10,152 nt of DNA from CAZFAP01 sp964516325 (GCA_964516325.1 CAZFAP010000178.1:1-10152); one strand, 5' to 3'; counted from the first letter of the stretch, positions 1-5,914 are shown. The notes: generated from the sequence alone by a model not told the origin. Numbers and translations: made by a program.

Positions 1-36
1 TCCCCGAAGCCTTACCCCATAGAGACCTCCCTGTAG

Positions 37-99
37 TCACGCGAAAAAAGCTCCAAGAAAACCGACGAAAGCCCTGAACCACGTCCAGTCCACGCCCAT
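37..99 (-). CDS. Candidate 20-aa hydrophobic microprotein
   Basis: This is a very short minus-strand ORF that starts with ATG at 99 and ends with TGA at 37-39. An SD-like GGGAG at 105-109 sits 5 nt upstream. The predicted peptide is aromatic and hydrophobic: it starts MGVDWTWF and ends LGAFFA, so it could form a short membrane-associated helix. I found no good promoter; a TACTAT box at 139-144 has no matching -35. A longer in-frame extension to 489 reads through the hairpin region and is less believable. No family is recognised. The ORF may be real or a chance SD plus ATG. Confidence 0.2.
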   Translation of the reverse strand: MGVDWTWFRAFVGFLGAFFA

Positions 100-226
100 C
101 GCGTCTCCCTTGCGTTGGGCTGAACTTCCGCTACGTGTATAGTACAACTTTGGGAGAGTCATATCCGCTCGGTCATGGGTGGCGAAGGTCGTTGGCAATC
201 CCGCGGTCGCTCGCATGGGGATGCAA

Positions 227-244
227 CCCCGCCCGAAAGCGGGG
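227..244. repeat. GC hairpin CCCCGC/GCGGGG
   Basis: A 6-bp perfect stem (227-232 with 239-244) encloses the loop CCGAAA. It overlaps alternative pairings: GGGG at 217-220 with CCCC at 227-230, and GGGGAT near 241-247 with ATCCCC just downstream. The function is unknown. Several mutually exclusive GC stems in so short a stretch suggest a structured intergenic element rather than coding DNA. Confidence 0.4.
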
Positions 245-391
245 GATGCCACAGAGACCATCCCCTGCGCTTTCTGCGGTGAGTTCCTCCCAGGACTGAG
301 GCAGTGCCCAGAGTCGCGATTGGTTGGCAGTCCGCGTAGCCGATGGGTGAAATGCGGCCTTAACCAGTCATTGGTGATTGATTCCGTGCCC

Positions 392-470
392 AAAAAAAAC
401 CCCTTCGGAGGCTGATTGATGACAGCGGCACTGGCGGGGAGAATGCGCCGCCCAAAAAGCCTCCGAAGGG
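392..470 (-). terminator. Long-loop hairpin followed by T8, terminator-like
   Basis: A perfect 13-bp inverted repeat is present: CCCTTCGGAGGCT at 401-413 and AGCCTCCGAAGGG at 458-470. Read on the minus strand, the promoter-distal arm is followed one base later by eight T residues (A8 at 392-399 on the plus strand), as expected for an intrinsic terminator. The 44-nt loop is unusually long, but it holds complementary GCGGC and GCCGC segments that could fold inside it. A T5 tract also follows the first arm on the minus strand (454-458). It could end transcription of the minus-strand operon whose last gene stops at 794, or be a small mobile or structured repeat. No other transcript is evident. 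Confidence 0.45.
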
Positions 471-514
471 TCTCAGCTAAGTCCGCCAATTCATAGATTC
501 GCTACCGTATGAGA

Positions 515-595
515 CCCCGCTCTCGGCGGGGGACACTCTTCTTGACCGGATAACCCCGCCAACGACGGGGTAGAGCAGCACCGGACTAATCCGGT
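515..595. repeat. Cluster of three short hairpins
   Basis: Three consecutive 6-bp stems lie within about 80 nt. They are CCCCGC/GCGGGG (515-520 with 526-531), ACCCCG/CGGGGT (553-558 with 566-571) and ACCGGA/TCCGGT with the loop CTAA (580-585 with 590-595). An alternative pairing links ACCGGAT at 545-551 with ATCCGGT at 589-595. GCAG at 575-578 can also pair with CTGC at 601-604. The spacing suggests a folded RNA or a recombination-prone repeat. No known riboswitch class fits. Confidence 0.4.
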
Positions 596-613
596 TCATC
601 CTGCAATCCTGTC
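588..613. repeat. Degenerate ATCCTGT tandem repeat
   Basis: Three imperfect 8-9 nt units follow each other: AATCCGGTT (588-596), CATCCTGC (597-604) and AATCCTGTC (605-613). Similar short ATCCTGT arrays are, from memory, scattered in intergenic regions of many bacterial genomes. They have no assigned function. I see no coding capacity here. Confidence 0.4.
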
Positions 614-693
614 CAAAGATACGTCATCGAATTTATGAAATAAAGCGCGAAGCTATAGAAACCGTTGAGAAGACACCAGCCGCGGTCCCCCGG

Positions 694-721
694 GCCAGAG
701 GTGGTTTTCCCAGCGTCTGGC
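694..721. repeat. 6-bp inverted repeat GCCAGA/TCTGGC
   Basis: GCCAGA at 694-699 and TCTGGC at 716-721 can form a stem with a 16-nt loop. It lies about 70 nt downstream of the minus-strand UPF0280 gene stop. It has no T tract, so it is not a convincing terminator; it may be a 3'-UTR structure. Confidence 0.25.
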
Positions 722-793
722 ACGGCACCCGCAACGAATCAGGCTTGGTGATTGCGCTATATGAAGACCGCGGAAACTGCCGCCGGAGTCCTT

Positions 794-1549
794 TCAGACT
801 TTTCTACCCGCGGAGCCTTCCGCGACGGGCGACTTCGCGAGAACTACGTCCCCCCATGCGCCCATCTTATCGCCAATTATAACAATAGCTCCTTCTACTC
901 CGGCAATGGATTTGGCGAAGCGGAGCGCCTTGGGAATGTCCGTCTCGGTCTTGACCCGATTGCCAATTGCCGTGGCTGCCGCGTCCGCAAGAGCCGTCGA
1001 GCGGGAGATAACCGTCGCGGCGTCCGCACAGCCAAAGCTCCGCGAATGCCCGACGGTCCCCGACGACGTGCATATGCCAAGCGGCGTTTTCTCCGGGGTA
1101 ATCTCGATTCCCACCTGATGGGATAGGGGAGACCTTCCCGCGTAGATGCCCACAACTCGCGGCGTGCGGGTGCTGAGGAAGATGTCGCCGCCGTTCTCCA
1201 CAATCACTTCCGGCGAGTAGCGCAGCAGTTCCCGCCCCACCGCTTCCGCAATGGCGCCTGCCACCGCCGCCATCGGTCCCACTCCGGCCTTAGCCGCCGC
1301 CTCCGCCATCTCGCGCACGATGGCTGGCGCCTCCGGCAGCGCCTCCACGGGTTTCAAAGAGCTTTTGAAGAGAGCGTGCTCCGCGATGTACTGTTCCAGA
1401 GGAGACCTGCATCTCCGGATGGCGGACTCCGCTTCCTTCCAGAGATTTCGCCACGCCCGGATAAACAGGTCCGTTTCTTCCACCTGCACCTGGAATGCTA
1501 CGAGGTCCCGTCCCTTGACGAGATTCCGGTACGTCCGCGGCTCGTACAC
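794..1549 (-). CDS. UPF0280 (COG2122) sulfide-assimilation protein, ApbE-like
   Basis: This is the third gene of the homocysteine operon. The protein has about 251 residues and the usual family opening MYEPRTYR. Recognisable blocks are GVGPMAAVAGAIAE (about 89-102), VENGGDIF (117-124) and TSSGTVGHSRSFG (161-173) followed by ADAATV. These resemble the flavin-transferase ApbE fold and define UPF0280. Established knowledge: the Methanosarcina acetivorans homologue MA1715 helps sulfide assimilation for cysteine and homocysteine synthesis at low sulfide. I chose the GTG at 1549 because it shares its G with the upstream TAG stop (TAGTG), has GGAG about 11 nt upstream and gives the family-typical N-terminus. 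A GTG at 1582 would add 11 residues but lacks an SD. The exact biochemical role is not known. Confidence 0.9.
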   Translation of the reverse strand: MYEPRTYRNLVKGRDLVAFQVQVEETDLFIRAWRNLWKEAESAIRRCRSPLEQYIAEHALFKSSLKPVEALPEAPAIVREMAEAAAKAGVGPMAAVAGAIAEAVGRELLRYSPEVIVENGGDIFLSTRTPRVVGIYAGRSPLSHQVGIEITPEKTPLGICTSSGTVGHSRSFGCADAATVISRSTALADAAATAIGNRVKTETDIPKALRFAKSIAGVEGAIVIIGDKMGAWGDVVLAKSPVAEGSAGRKV

Positions 1550-1956
1550 TAAAAGTGCGTCTCCATGGCTCTCGTCGGGCACGCTTTAATGCATAGCTCG
1601 CAGCCGATGCATTTCGTGTCGTAGAAAAGGACCTTGCGACTCTGTGCGTCGAGCACAAGGGCCTCCGTCGGGCAAACCACCACGCAAGCCCCGCAATGCG
1701 TGCACCGCGAGATGTTCCGGATGATGTCCTGGCTCAGGGGCTGGACGCTCACGCCGAATCCTTTCAGGTACTCAATTCCCTCGTCGTAAGCGTCTTCGTC
1801 CCCCTTGAGTTCCAGGACAAGTAACCCTTCCTCTCTCGGCGTAACGTACGCCTTCAGGATATTGAACTCCAGGCCAAACTTCCTTACTAAGTTGCACACA
1901 ATCGGCTGGTCAACCAGCCGGTGCGGAAAACGCAAGACTATCCGTTTCGAAACCAC
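1549..1956 (-). CDS. NIL-domain 2x[4Fe-4S] ferredoxin for homocysteine synthesis
   Basis: This small soluble protein of 135 residues is the second gene of the operon. Residues about 5-75 form a NIL domain, a ligand-binding fold also found in methionine transporters. Residues 85-126 carry two complete ferredoxin motifs: C85-C88-C91-C95-Pro and C116-C119-C122-C126-Pro. This matches MA1822 of Methanosarcina, the iron-sulfur partner of the DUF39 homocysteine protein, thought to supply electrons for reductive sulfur transfer. The GTG start has a strong SD, CGGAGGT, 4 nt upstream. It lies 79 nt after the DUF39 gene, with a strong hairpin in between, and its stop overlaps the next start. Functional assignment is by family and context. 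Confidence 0.93.
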   Translation of the reverse strand: MVSKRIVLRFPHRLVDQPIVCNLVRKFGLEFNILKAYVTPREEGLLVLELKGDEDAYDEGIEYLKGFGVSVQPLSQDIIRNISRCTHCGACVVVCPTEALVLDAQSRKVLFYDTKCIGCELCIKACPTRAMETHF

Positions 1957-1980
1957 AATAACCTCCGAAGCAAGAGCGTC

Positions 1981-2015
1981 GGGCGGGCAAGCTCCTCCAC
2001 GCAGCCTGCCCGCCC
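1981..2015 (-). repeat. Intercistronic GC hairpin within the homocysteine operon
   Basis: GGGCGGGCA (1981-1989) pairs perfectly with TGCCCGCCC (2007-2015). After one A/C mismatch, GCT (1991-1993) pairs with AGC (2003-2005), giving a 13-position stem and a 9-nt loop. It fills most of the gap between the DUF39 stop and the ferredoxin start. On the minus strand it is not followed by a T tract, so an intrinsic terminator is unlikely. A role in mRNA stability, processing or partial attenuation of the downstream genes is inferred. Confidence 0.55.
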
Positions 2016-2035
2016 CAAACCCAGCGCCTATGTTA

Positions 2036-3241
2036 TCACTCCAATGGGCGCTCCTTCAACGGCTTGAACGTGTAGCCCGATTCTGACCCGGGCAGATACG
2101 CCACCGGCTCCGTCAGCAGGAAGTCGCCATTCTTGATCCATTCTTTCAGGGTCTCGGCGATTTCCACAGCCTTCGGGTAACTCGACAGCGAAGCCGTCGG
2201 AACTCGCTTCCCTTTGACTTCGATCTCCCCGGACTTCAGTTGGGCATAACTCACGTGTCCAAGGGTGACTGGCTCCCTTTGCGGATAGTCCTTGCTGTAG
2301 TCCACAATGGGAGCGTAGATGTCGGCATCCTTTACCGTCGTATATCGGCATATCTCCTCATCGAGAATTGGGATCGGAATGCCCACACCCACCGTCAGCG
2401 TCACGCCATACCCCTGGAACGATGTGCCCATCAGCCATTCCGGCTTCATCTGCTTCAGGTCGCCGATCAGAGCGAGCGTCCCCGCGCCACCCTTCGGGAC
2501 TCCGTTCGGTCCTCGCGGCACGGAAGGATTGTGCTGTGTCCCTGTCCACGCGACATATCCCACCCCGCCGCCAAAGAAGATTTTCGCGCCGATCCCGACG
2601 GTCTTGTAGAGCGGGTCGTTCAGCAACGGGGAAAGCTGTCCGGCGCTGCAATAGTTGGCGTTCGCAAGGTTCGGCTTGAGCACGCCCATGTACGTGTAGA
2701 TGAGCCTGTCCGAGAGGTTCACCGCGACATTGTAGTTCTGGTAAGTGTTCCGCGGGTTGAAAAGAACTGCTTCGTTCAGGTCGTTGATGTTGATCCAGGT
2801 CTCAAGTTTCCTGCGAGGGTAGCAATCCGTGCCGTAAGCTGTGGCGACCAATTTGATGTCCTTGCCCGCCACAAGCTCCTCGATCACGTGCCCACCGCCG
2901 TACTTGAACTCACCCGGATACACCTTATTTCGCGGGTCGTCCTCCGGCAGACCTGTCGCCCCAAGCAGAACGTCCACAGCCGCATATCCCACGTACGCCG
3001 GGACATCGTTCAGATGGACCGTTCCGCCGCCCAGTTTGATCCGGGGCTTGGAGTGCCCGATATTGAAGTAGATGCCCGACGAGCACATGGGACCGAACGT
3101 GCCCGTCGTCACGACGTCCACTTCCTTCGCCGCCCTGACGACGCCCTTTTCCTCGACGATACCTATTATCTCTTCCGCGGTGACCACCACCGCCTTGCCC
3201 GATTTGATTTTCTCGTTGATCTCAGCAATTGTCTTAGCCAA
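2036..3241 (-). CDS. DUF39 (COG1900) homocysteine biosynthesis protein, aspartate semialdehyde sulfurtransferase family
   Basis: This cytosolic protein of 401 residues is the first gene of the operon. It covers the full DUF39 domain and ends near it, lacking the C-terminal CBS domains that, as I recall, archaeal homologues such as MA1821 carry. Family knowledge: MA1821 with its NIL-ferredoxin partner converts aspartate semialdehyde and sulfide into homocysteine, bypassing O-acylhomoserine, through enzyme persulfides. Cysteines that could carry sulfur are C53 (in PMCSSG), C140 (in TDCYPRR), C198 and C298. Glycine-rich blocks include KLGGGTVHLND (about 69-79) and FFGGGVGYVAWTGTQHNP (222-239). 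The start is TTG at 3241, with GGAGG 8 nt upstream; an in-frame stop at 3287-3289 limits extension and no in-frame ATG lies between. Confidence 0.93.
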   Translation of the reverse strand: MAKTIAEINEKIKSGKAVVVTAEEIIGIVEEKGVVRAAKEVDVVTTGTFGPMCSSGIYFNIGHSKPRIKLGGGTVHLNDVPAYVGYAAVDVLLGATGLPEDDPRNKVYPGEFKYGGGHVIEELVAGKDIKLVATAYGTDCYPRRKLETWININDLNEAVLFNPRNTYQNYNVAVNLSDRLIYTYMGVLKPNLANANYCSAGQLSPLLNDPLYKTVGIGAKIFFGGGVGYVAWTGTQHNPSVPRGPNGVPKGGAGTLALIGDLKQMKPEWLMGTSFQGYGVTLTVGVGIPIPILDEEICRYTTVKDADIYAPIVDYSKDYPQREPVTLGHVSYAQLKSGEIEVKGKRVPTASLSSYPKAVEIAETLKEWIKNGDFLLTEPVAYLPGSESGYTFKPLKERPLE

Positions 3242-3437
3242 CTTCGTGTCCTCCGCGATCTCATCATTAACAATTCTACGTTTCGTTCACCGAGGTCGCG
3301 TTACGCATAATCCATAACATCGCCACCACCTCCTCAATCAAGAAAGTCGCAAGGGACGTTTTCCTTCGCTTTGTTCCCATTCCGATTGCCGCTAAGAAGT
3401 CGTTTTCCCCAGCGGTGTCATTCAAAAATGTCGCGGT
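3242..3437 (-). promoter_or_regulatory. Leader region of the homocysteine operon
   Basis: About 190 nt separate the predicted transcription start from the DUF39 gene. Besides the leader peptide it contains CCGCT and AGCGG, which can form a 5-bp stem around a 17-nt loop in the upstream half. I found no SAM-I, SAM-II or other riboswitch signature and no clear terminator/antiterminator pair. The length and the coding content still suggest post-transcriptional control. Confidence 0.35.
3276..3320 (-). CDS. 14-aa leader peptide upstream of the homocysteine operon
   Basis: A short ORF, ATG at 3320 to TAG at 3276-3278, encodes the 14-residue peptide MLWIMRNATSVNET. It is preceded by the best SD of the window, AGGAGGT (3328-3334), 7 nt upstream of the ATG. 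It lies inside the 5' leader, after the predicted promoter (3438-3466) and 34 nt before the TTG start of the DUF39 gene. An ATG with a perfect SD ahead of a TTG-started gene suggests translational coupling, attenuation or nutrient sensing. The peptide contains Met, Thr and Trp but no obvious run of regulatory codons. No homologue is known to me. Confidence 0.45.
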   Translation of the reverse strand: MLWIMRNATSVNET

Positions 3438-3466
3438 AAGTTAGCAGACACCAGGCAACTTGTCAA
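3438..3466 (-). promoter_or_regulatory. Sigma70-like promoter of the homocysteine operon
   Basis: On the minus strand a perfect -35 TTGACA (3461-3466) is followed by a 17-nt spacer and the -10 TAACTT (3438-3443, matching 3 of 6 bases). Transcription would begin near 3431 and give a leader of about 190 nt before the TTG of the DUF39 gene. Just upstream lies an A-rich tract (3475-3480 on the opposite strand), which could act as an UP element. It lies between the IF2B-family gene stop and the operon, so the operon can be expressed independently. Confidence 0.55.
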
Positions 3467-3531
3467 TACCCTACTTTTTTGATAATAATAAGACTACTTC
3501 TCGCTCTCAGCCGTGTCCCCCGTCTCCAAAC

Positions 3532-4470
3532 CTACCGTGCCACCAGCCCCAGTTCAACCATTTTCGCCAGAAGGTTCCTCCACTTCTCGGTTCTCGCCGT
3601 GACCTCGTTGGGTCCAACGGCGCCATCCTCGGTGATCAGGCCCGATACAAGTCTCGCAGGCGCTACGTCGAAGTAAATATTTCTTGCGGCAAGGGTTTTT
3701 GACTTGCCTACCACTTCCTCCGGATTCATTTCTTCCAGCTCTGGGACACCCGGCTCGACGCGGAACTTCCAACTGTCGCACGCGACGTGAAACGGCACTC
3801 CTCTATCCTTCGCCGCGAGAGCGATGAGGTACGTCCCCATCTTATTGACCACCGACCCGTCCGCAAGAACGGTGTCGGCGCCAACGAGGACCACTTGCGC
3901 CGCGCTCATGAAATGCCCTGCTTCGGCATCGGTGACCAACGAGACCCTGATTCCTGCCTCCTGAAGCCTGTGGGCGGTCCTCGTGCCCTCTAACAGGGGT
4001 CTCGATTCGGTCACCAGAACCCACACGCCCTTCTCCCGGCATGCGATAAGCGCCCGCAGACAGGTCTCGCTGTACGAATGAGTCAAGACTCCCGCCGCTC
4101 TGGGAATCACAGCGGAGGCGTTCGCGACCGTTCTGCGGACATTGTCCTCCATCACTGCCAGCAGATGGTCAGCCGTTTCGCGCACGACATTTTTAACTTC
4201 TCCCATCTCCCTTTTCGTTCCCACGACTTGCCGAACGGCGTCAAAAAGCCTGACAACCCCGTTGGCTATCGGCGCCGACATCGAAGGGCGAAGCGAGGTC
4301 AGACGAACCCCGAGCCTCGCCATCTCCTCCAGGAACGAATCCACGTCGCTGGCTCTGCTTTCCGCCGCCACGACCTTCATCGTCGCCAGCGCCTCTCTTG
4401 CAAGGAACGCCGCCCCATGTGTCCGATCCTCTGCTATTGCTCTGATTCTCTCTTCGATTTGCTCCGTCAT
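3532..4470 (-). CDS. eIF2B-alpha / ribose-1,5-bisphosphate isomerase-like (IF2B family) protein
   Basis: This is a 312-residue cytosolic protein with the IF2B fold shared by eIF2B alpha, MtnA and ribose-1,5-bisphosphate isomerase. Family landmarks are RPSMSAPIANGV (about 61-72), the helical segment KREMGEV, the active-site loop LTHSYS (about 129-134), VTESRPLLEGTRTA, VGADTVLADGSVVNKMGTY (197-215) and the final LV. The conserved Asp of GAD is present, but the Cys used by MtnA and ribose-1,5-bisphosphate isomerase is Ser here (LTHS), as in eIF2B-type regulatory members. The substrate, probably a phosphorylated sugar or nucleotide, is therefore uncertain. I prefer ATG 4470; GTG 4476 adds two residues. 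It stands alone, 290 nt upstream of the homocysteine operon, with its own candidate promoter. Confidence 0.85.
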   Translation of the reverse strand: MTEQIEERIRAIAEDRTHGAAFLAREALATMKVVAAESRASDVDSFLEEMARLGVRLTSLRPSMSAPIANGVVRLFDAVRQVVGTKREMGEVKNVVRETADHLLAVMEDNVRRTVANASAVIPRAAGVLTHSYSETCLRALIACREKGVWVLVTESRPLLEGTRTAHRLQEAGIRVSLVTDAEAGHFMSAAQVVLVGADTVLADGSVVNKMGTYLIALAAKDRGVPFHVACDSWKFRVEPGVPELEEMNPEEVVGKSKTLAARNIYFDVAPARLVSGLITEDGAVGPNEVTARTEKWRNLLAKMVELGLVAR

Positions 4471-4589
4471 CGTCACTTACTTTCTCGCCGAAGCAAAAAC
4501 AGTCGTCGCATTCATCCATTGCACTGCCCTTCTCGGACGAGTTGCGGCGACAGACGCCGTCGCTCCGCCTCACTGAAACTGCCGTTCGG

Positions 4590-4618
4590 ATAATAGCAAA
4601 CGCCGCCTCGCATTTCAT
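4590..4618 (-). promoter_or_regulatory. Candidate promoter of the IF2B-family gene
   Basis: On the minus strand ATGAAA (4613-4618; 4 of 6 bases of TTGACA), a 17-nt spacer and TATTAT (4590-4595; 5 of 6 bases of TATAAT) form a plausible sigma70 promoter. The leader would be about 110 nt. It contains a small hairpin, CGGCG/CGCCG with a 5-nt loop (4545-4559). Confidence 0.4.
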
Positions 4619-4740
4619 CCGGCCGTCTCCGAAACCCCACGATGTGGTTCCTCCTGGGCAGAGATTTCGCCTTGAACTCGGAAAATCCGGCGCGGAGTCC
4701 GGTCTTCATTCTTCCGGGCACTCTCTTTCCGACATCGCCG

Positions 4741-4770
4741 TTGACATGGCATGGCATGCCAGCGCACACT
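4741..4770 (+). promoter_or_regulatory. Candidate amrS promoter with internal palindrome
   Basis: A perfect -35 TTGACA (4741-4746) is followed, after 18 nt, by the weak -10 CACACT (4765-4770; 3 of 6 bases). The spacer contains the perfect 10-bp palindrome TGGCATGCCA (4752-4761), preceded by another half TGGCAT (4747-4752). A palindrome between -35 and -10 is a typical repressor operator position, but no regulator is known. The amrS start lies about 75 nt downstream. Confidence 0.35.
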
Positions 4771-4848
4771 GAACGCGCTTGCCGATGCTCATTTGCTGGA
4801 AACCTTTTGTCGCCGATCGGCCCGAGCTGGCTTGCACTGAGGTAATCT

Positions 4849-5856
4849 ATGAAAGAGGCGATGCTCTATAACAAGCGCGATGACGAAAAAGTCGCTTGCG
4901 TCCTTTGCAGTCATCGCTGCGTCATCACCGAAGGCCGCCGCGGCTTTTGCGACGTCCGGGTGAACCGCAGCGGCACTCTCTACACGCTCACCTACGGCAA
5001 GGTCATCGCGAGGAACCTTGACCCCATCGAAAAGAAGCCGCTATTCCATTTCCTCCCCGGCACATTCTCCTACTCCATAGCGACGGTCGGCTGCAATTTT
5101 CGCTGCGGTTTTTGCCAGAACTGGGAGATTTCGCAGTATAAAAACGAGGAGGAAAACCTCCCCGGAAAGCCCCTTTCGCCGGAGGCAGCCGTCCAGGAGG
5201 CCGCCAGGACCGGATGTTCCTCCATCTCCTACACCTACACCGAGCCAACGATCTTCTTCGAGTACGCCTACGAAATATCCCTCCTCGCCCACGAAAAGGG
5301 ACTCAAAAACGTCTTTGTCACGAACGGTTACCAGACCCCGGAAACCATCGAGAAGATGAAAGGGGTCGTTGACGCGGCCAATGTGGACCTGAAGTCCTTC
5401 TCCGACGATTTCTACCGCAAAGTCTGCTCGGCTCGCCTGCGTCCCGTCCTTGAGTCCATCAAGTTGATGTATGAAGCGGGAATCCATGTCGAGGTAACCA
5501 CCCTCGTCGTTCCCGAGCAAAACGATTCCGAGGAGGAGCTGCGACAGATTGCCGAATTTCTTTCCAGTGTTTCCCCCGATTTCCCGTGGCATGTCTCCCG
5601 TTTCTACCCGAACTATCAGGTTCGCACGACTCCGCCCACCCCAAGAAAGACAATCGAGCGAGCAGTGGAAATTGGCCGCGAAGCGGGACTCCGCTACGTC
5701 TTCGCGGGGAATTTGCCCGGCGAAGGCAACGAGAATACCGTCTGCCCGCAGTGCGGGAGAGTCGTCATCGAGAGGATTGGTTATACGATTGACGCGCGCG
5801 GGCTGGACGGAAACCGTTGCGGGAACTGCGCCGCCCGTCTTCCCATTATCATGTAG
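4849..5856 (+). CDS. amrS: AmmeMemoRadiSam system radical SAM protein AmrS
   Basis: This is a full-length 335-residue radical SAM protein related to pyruvate-formate lyase activating enzymes. An N-terminal cysteine cluster of the AmrS type (C17, C20, C24, C34) precedes the catalytic motif GCNFRCGFC, whose C82, C86 and C89 bind the SAM [4Fe-4S] cluster. The barrel has typical blocks TYTEPTIFFEYA, VFVTNGY and NVDLKSF. A C-terminal CPQCG and CGNC pair could hold a metal. AmrS is named for genomic linkage to AMMECR1 and MEMO-like proteins, and its reaction is unknown. Neither partner gene is in the window. The ATG has GAGGT 5 nt upstream. A ferritin-like gene follows after 58 nt, probably in one transcript. 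Confidence 0.93.
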   Translation: MKEAMLYNKRDDEKVACVLCSHRCVITEGRRGFCDVRVNRSGTLYTLTYGKVIARNLDPIEKKPLFHFLPGTFSYSIATVGCNFRCGFCQNWEISQYKNEEENLPGKPLSPEAAVQEAARTGCSSISYTYTEPTIFFEYAYEISLLAHEKGLKNVFVTNGYQTPETIEKMKGVVDAANVDLKSFSDDFYRKVCSARLRPVLESIKLMYEAGIHVEVTTLVVPEQNDSEEELRQIAEFLSSVSPDFPWHVSRFYPNYQVRTTPPTPRKTIERAVEIGREAGLRYVFAGNLPGEGNENTVCPQCGRVVIERIGYTIDARGLDGNRCGNCAARLPIIM

Positions 5857-5914
5857 TGGCTTCACACGCTGGTGACCGGACCTGCAAACAGAATCCACGC
5901 ACGGGAGGAATACC

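Larger units (their letters stand above)
1..793. other. Long non-coding flank rich in GC hairpins
   Basis: I see no convincing normal-sized gene in these roughly 790 bases. Open frames exist on both strands (37-489 minus, 179-415 plus), but they run through inverted repeats, have no recognisable domain and look like by-products of GC-rich palindromic sequence. The stretch contains a candidate 20-codon hydrophobic ORF at the left edge, a GC hairpin near 227-244, a 13-bp inverted repeat with a minus-strand T8 tract (392-470), a cluster of three short hairpins (515-595), a degenerate ATCCTGT repeat (588-613) and a 6-bp inverted repeat GCCAGA/TCTGGC (694-721). It lies downstream of the minus-strand homocysteine operon, so some elements may belong to its 3' end. 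Confidence 0.6.
4477..4848. other. Divergent intergenic region
   Basis: These 372 nt separate the minus-strand IF2B gene from plus-strand amrS. They hold one candidate promoter for each direction, the hairpin 4545-4559, and a 10-bp palindrome within the amrS promoter spacer. Open frames on both strands here have no recognisable domain and I do not call them genes. Confidence 0.6.

Noticed and set aside
179..415. 78-aa plus-strand ORF with a CAFCGEF motif, zinc-ribbon-like
   Set aside because: Only one partial CxxC pair, no clear SD, and the frame ends inside the 13-bp inverted repeat.
580..620. Possible tRNA T-arm (GGTTC context)
   Set aside because: No acceptor, D or anticodon arm could be placed around it.
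371..754. Direct repeat TTGGTGATTG at 371-380 and 745-754
   Set aside because: A single 10-nt match in about 800 nt is close to chance expectation and its flanks do not match.
2240..3310. Long plus-strand open frame of 356 codons opposite the DUF39 gene
   Set aside because: Antisense shadow of a well-supported gene in high-GC DNA; it is rich in Arg, Val and His and matches no family.
3242..3437. SAM-type riboswitch upstream of homocysteine genes
   Set aside because: I could not find the SAM-I or SAM-II core motifs or a terminator/antiterminator pair; only a 5-bp stem is visible.
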